A stretch of 64,000 nucleotides of DNA from the NCBI GenBank assembly GCA_963743325.1, contig CAVUOZ010000010.1, forward strand, positions 620,001 through 684,000. The letters are read 5' to 3'. The notes beneath the pieces were generated by a model. That model did no database searches. It was given only the letters and a program-made list of their open reading frames with translations, and was not told the DNA's origin. Position numbers and translations under genes: made by a program. Source of the DNA: DATFVA01 sp963743325. Its GTDB lineage: Bacteria > Bacteroidota > Ignavibacteria > Ignavibacteriales > Ignavibacteriaceae. Positions 63,048 through 64,000 of this stretch are shown here, piece after piece. How positions within the stretch are numbered: the stretch's first letter is position 1; each line of letters begins with the position of its first letter.

Positions 63048-63593
63048 TTGTATGTTCCAACAAAAATTTTCTTTACCAAAGGGGTAGGCAGACATAAAGA
63101 ATATTTAGCTTCATTTGAACTTGCACTAAGAAGTGCTGGAGTTGAGATTTGCAACCTGGTAACTGTAAGCAGCATTTACCCTGGCGGCTGCAAAAAAATA
63201 AGCAAAGAGGATGGGTTGAAAGAATTATCACCGGGACAAATAACATTTGCAGTAATTGCCCGCAATTCAACCAATGAACCGAACAGATTGATCGCAGCTT
63301 CAATTGGCGCTGCACTTCCTGCTGATCCGACTCAATATGGTTATCTTTCCGAACATCATCCGTTTGGTCAGACTGAAAAAGTTGCAGGAGAATACGCTGA
63401 AGATCTTGCAGCAACTATGCTTGCTACTACACTCGGAGTTGATTTTAATCCCGATACCGATTGGAGTGAAAGAGAAAATATATATAAAATGTCCGGCAAG
63501 ATAGTGCGGTCATTTAATATCACACAATCAGCCGAAGGCGACAAAAACGGATTGTGGACAACTGTACTGGCCATTGGTGTTCTTTTGCCATAA
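63048..63593 (+). CDS. Pyruvoyl-dependent arginine decarboxylase
   Basis: Makes agmatine from arginine for polyamine synthesis. 181 residues matching the PvlArgDC family. The proenzyme is expected to cleave itself between S41 and S42 in LVTVSSIYPGGCK, turning S42 into the pyruvoyl cofactor; GYLSEHHPFGQ and DLAATMLATTLG are family segments. The TTG start is supported by AAAGGAG 8 bases upstream; the nearby ATGs are out of frame. Follows tyrS by 20 bases. Confidence 0.92.
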   Translation: MYVPTKIFFTKGVGRHKEYLASFELALRSAGVEICNLVTVSSIYPGGCKKISKEDGLKELSPGQITFAVIARNSTNEPNRLIAASIGAALPADPTQYGYLSEHHPFGQTEKVAGEYAEDLAATMLATTLGVDFNPDTDWSERENIYKMSGKIVRSFNITQSAEGDKNGLWTTVLAIGVLLP

Positions 63594-63608
63594 TTATGCG
63601 GATAAAAT

Positions 63609-64000
63609 TTGTTTAAGGAATTTACGTTCTGGATTGTATTTGTAGTACTTTCACTTATAATTATTATAATTGATCTCTATGTTACTGACCACAGACAGGG
63701 TAAAATAGGATTAAAGAGGAGTCTCATATGGAGCGGTGTCTGGGTAAGCACCGCTCTTCTTTTTTTTGTAGCCATTCATTTCTTCCTGGAAAAAGGTCCG
63801 CAAAGAAGCCTGGAATTTATTACGGGTTATCTCATCGAATATTCCCTTTCAGTTGATAATCTTTTTGTATTTCTTCTGATCTTCAAGACAATGGGAATAA
63901 CAAATGAGAACCAGCCGCATGTTCTTAAATGGGGTATTCTAAGCGCAGTGGTTTTAAGAATAGTATTCATTCTGATCGGGGTCGGGCTGATAAATCTTTT
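63609..64000 (+). CDS. TerC/Alx family membrane protein, N-terminal part (cut by window edge)
   Basis: About 130 residues visible, reading from TTG 63609 (the ATG at 63595 soon meets a stop). Three to four hydrophobic segments and the family motif EYSLSVDNLFVFLLIFKTMG with paired acidic residues, and DLYVTDHRQGKIGLKRSLIWSGVW near the start, match the TerC/Alx group of metal (manganese) exporters. The C-terminal half is outside the window, so the exact subfamily is open. Confidence 0.85.
   Translation, partial: MFKEFTFWIVFVVLSLIIIIIDLYVTDHRQGKIGLKRSLIWSGVWVSTALLFFVAIHFFLEKGPQRSLEFITGYLIEYSLSVDNLFVFLLIFKTMGITNENQPHVLKWGILSAVVLRIVFILIGVGLINL

Overview
The window looks like a chromosomal segment of a member of the Ignavibacteria (Bacteroidota/Chlorobi group). 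The main evidence is a set of secreted proteins ending in the type IX secretion (T9SS) sorting tail typical of that group (NYPNPFNP ... LGQEV ... SGVYLYKI ... KKMILTK). Strong GGAGG-type ribosome sites and an AT-rich, gene-dense layout fit. No rRNA, prophage or CRISPR array is visible. The taxonomic call is an inference from protein features only.

Layout. 1-3446: the 5' part of thrS, tRNA-Val(GAC), tRNA-Leu(TAA), and a complete rve/DDE insertion sequence with inverted ends. 3447-7998: a NatA/NatB-like ABC exporter facing a secreted M1 aminopeptidase. 8335-12819: a redox/sulfur cassette of a Cys-rich MerR regulator, an octaheme cytochrome of the tetrathionate reductase type, a membrane cytochrome b, and two YeeE/YedE transporters, the second carrying a rhodanese-like domain without its cysteine. 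13330-14133: thioredoxin-TPR protein. 14135-21697: one minus-strand operon for tyrosine breakdown (HPPD, homogentisate dioxygenase, HisC-type aminotransferase, fumarylacetoacetase family, flavin-reductase-like protein, acetoacetyl-CoA synthetase). 21841-25659: nth, a phosphohexomutase, a DUF58 protein and a TPR lipoprotein.

25660-34432 is a T9SS cargo island: a decayed sorting domain, a beta-propeller gene broken by a frameshift, and two large modular secreted proteins that share nearly identical blocks. 34433-49536 is housekeeping on the minus strand: purE, comEC, an iPGM-like metalloenzyme, dtd, prmC, envelope proteins (PEGA, PQQ-propeller lipoprotein, and a metalloprotease-propeller-barrel protein whose end is frameshifted), a PGI/PMI-type isomerase, ptsI, ptsH, a polyprenyl synthase and type 2 IPP isomerase. 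49787-54926: a frameshifted DUF892 gene, pabC-pabB-pabA, a diheme cytochrome with TPRs, and an SLC45-like sugar transporter. 54986-61051: a maltose-type ABC importer in which the binding protein is fused to the MalF-type permease, and another T9SS protein. 61321-64000: smpB, tyrS, pyruvoyl arginine decarboxylase and the start of a TerC-family gene.

The most notable signals are the octaheme/YeeE cassette, an 11-bp-period intergenic repeat found at three separate places, the mosaic and decaying T9SS genes, the MalE-MalF fusion, and three one-base frameshifts in otherwise intact genes, which may be real or assembly errors.
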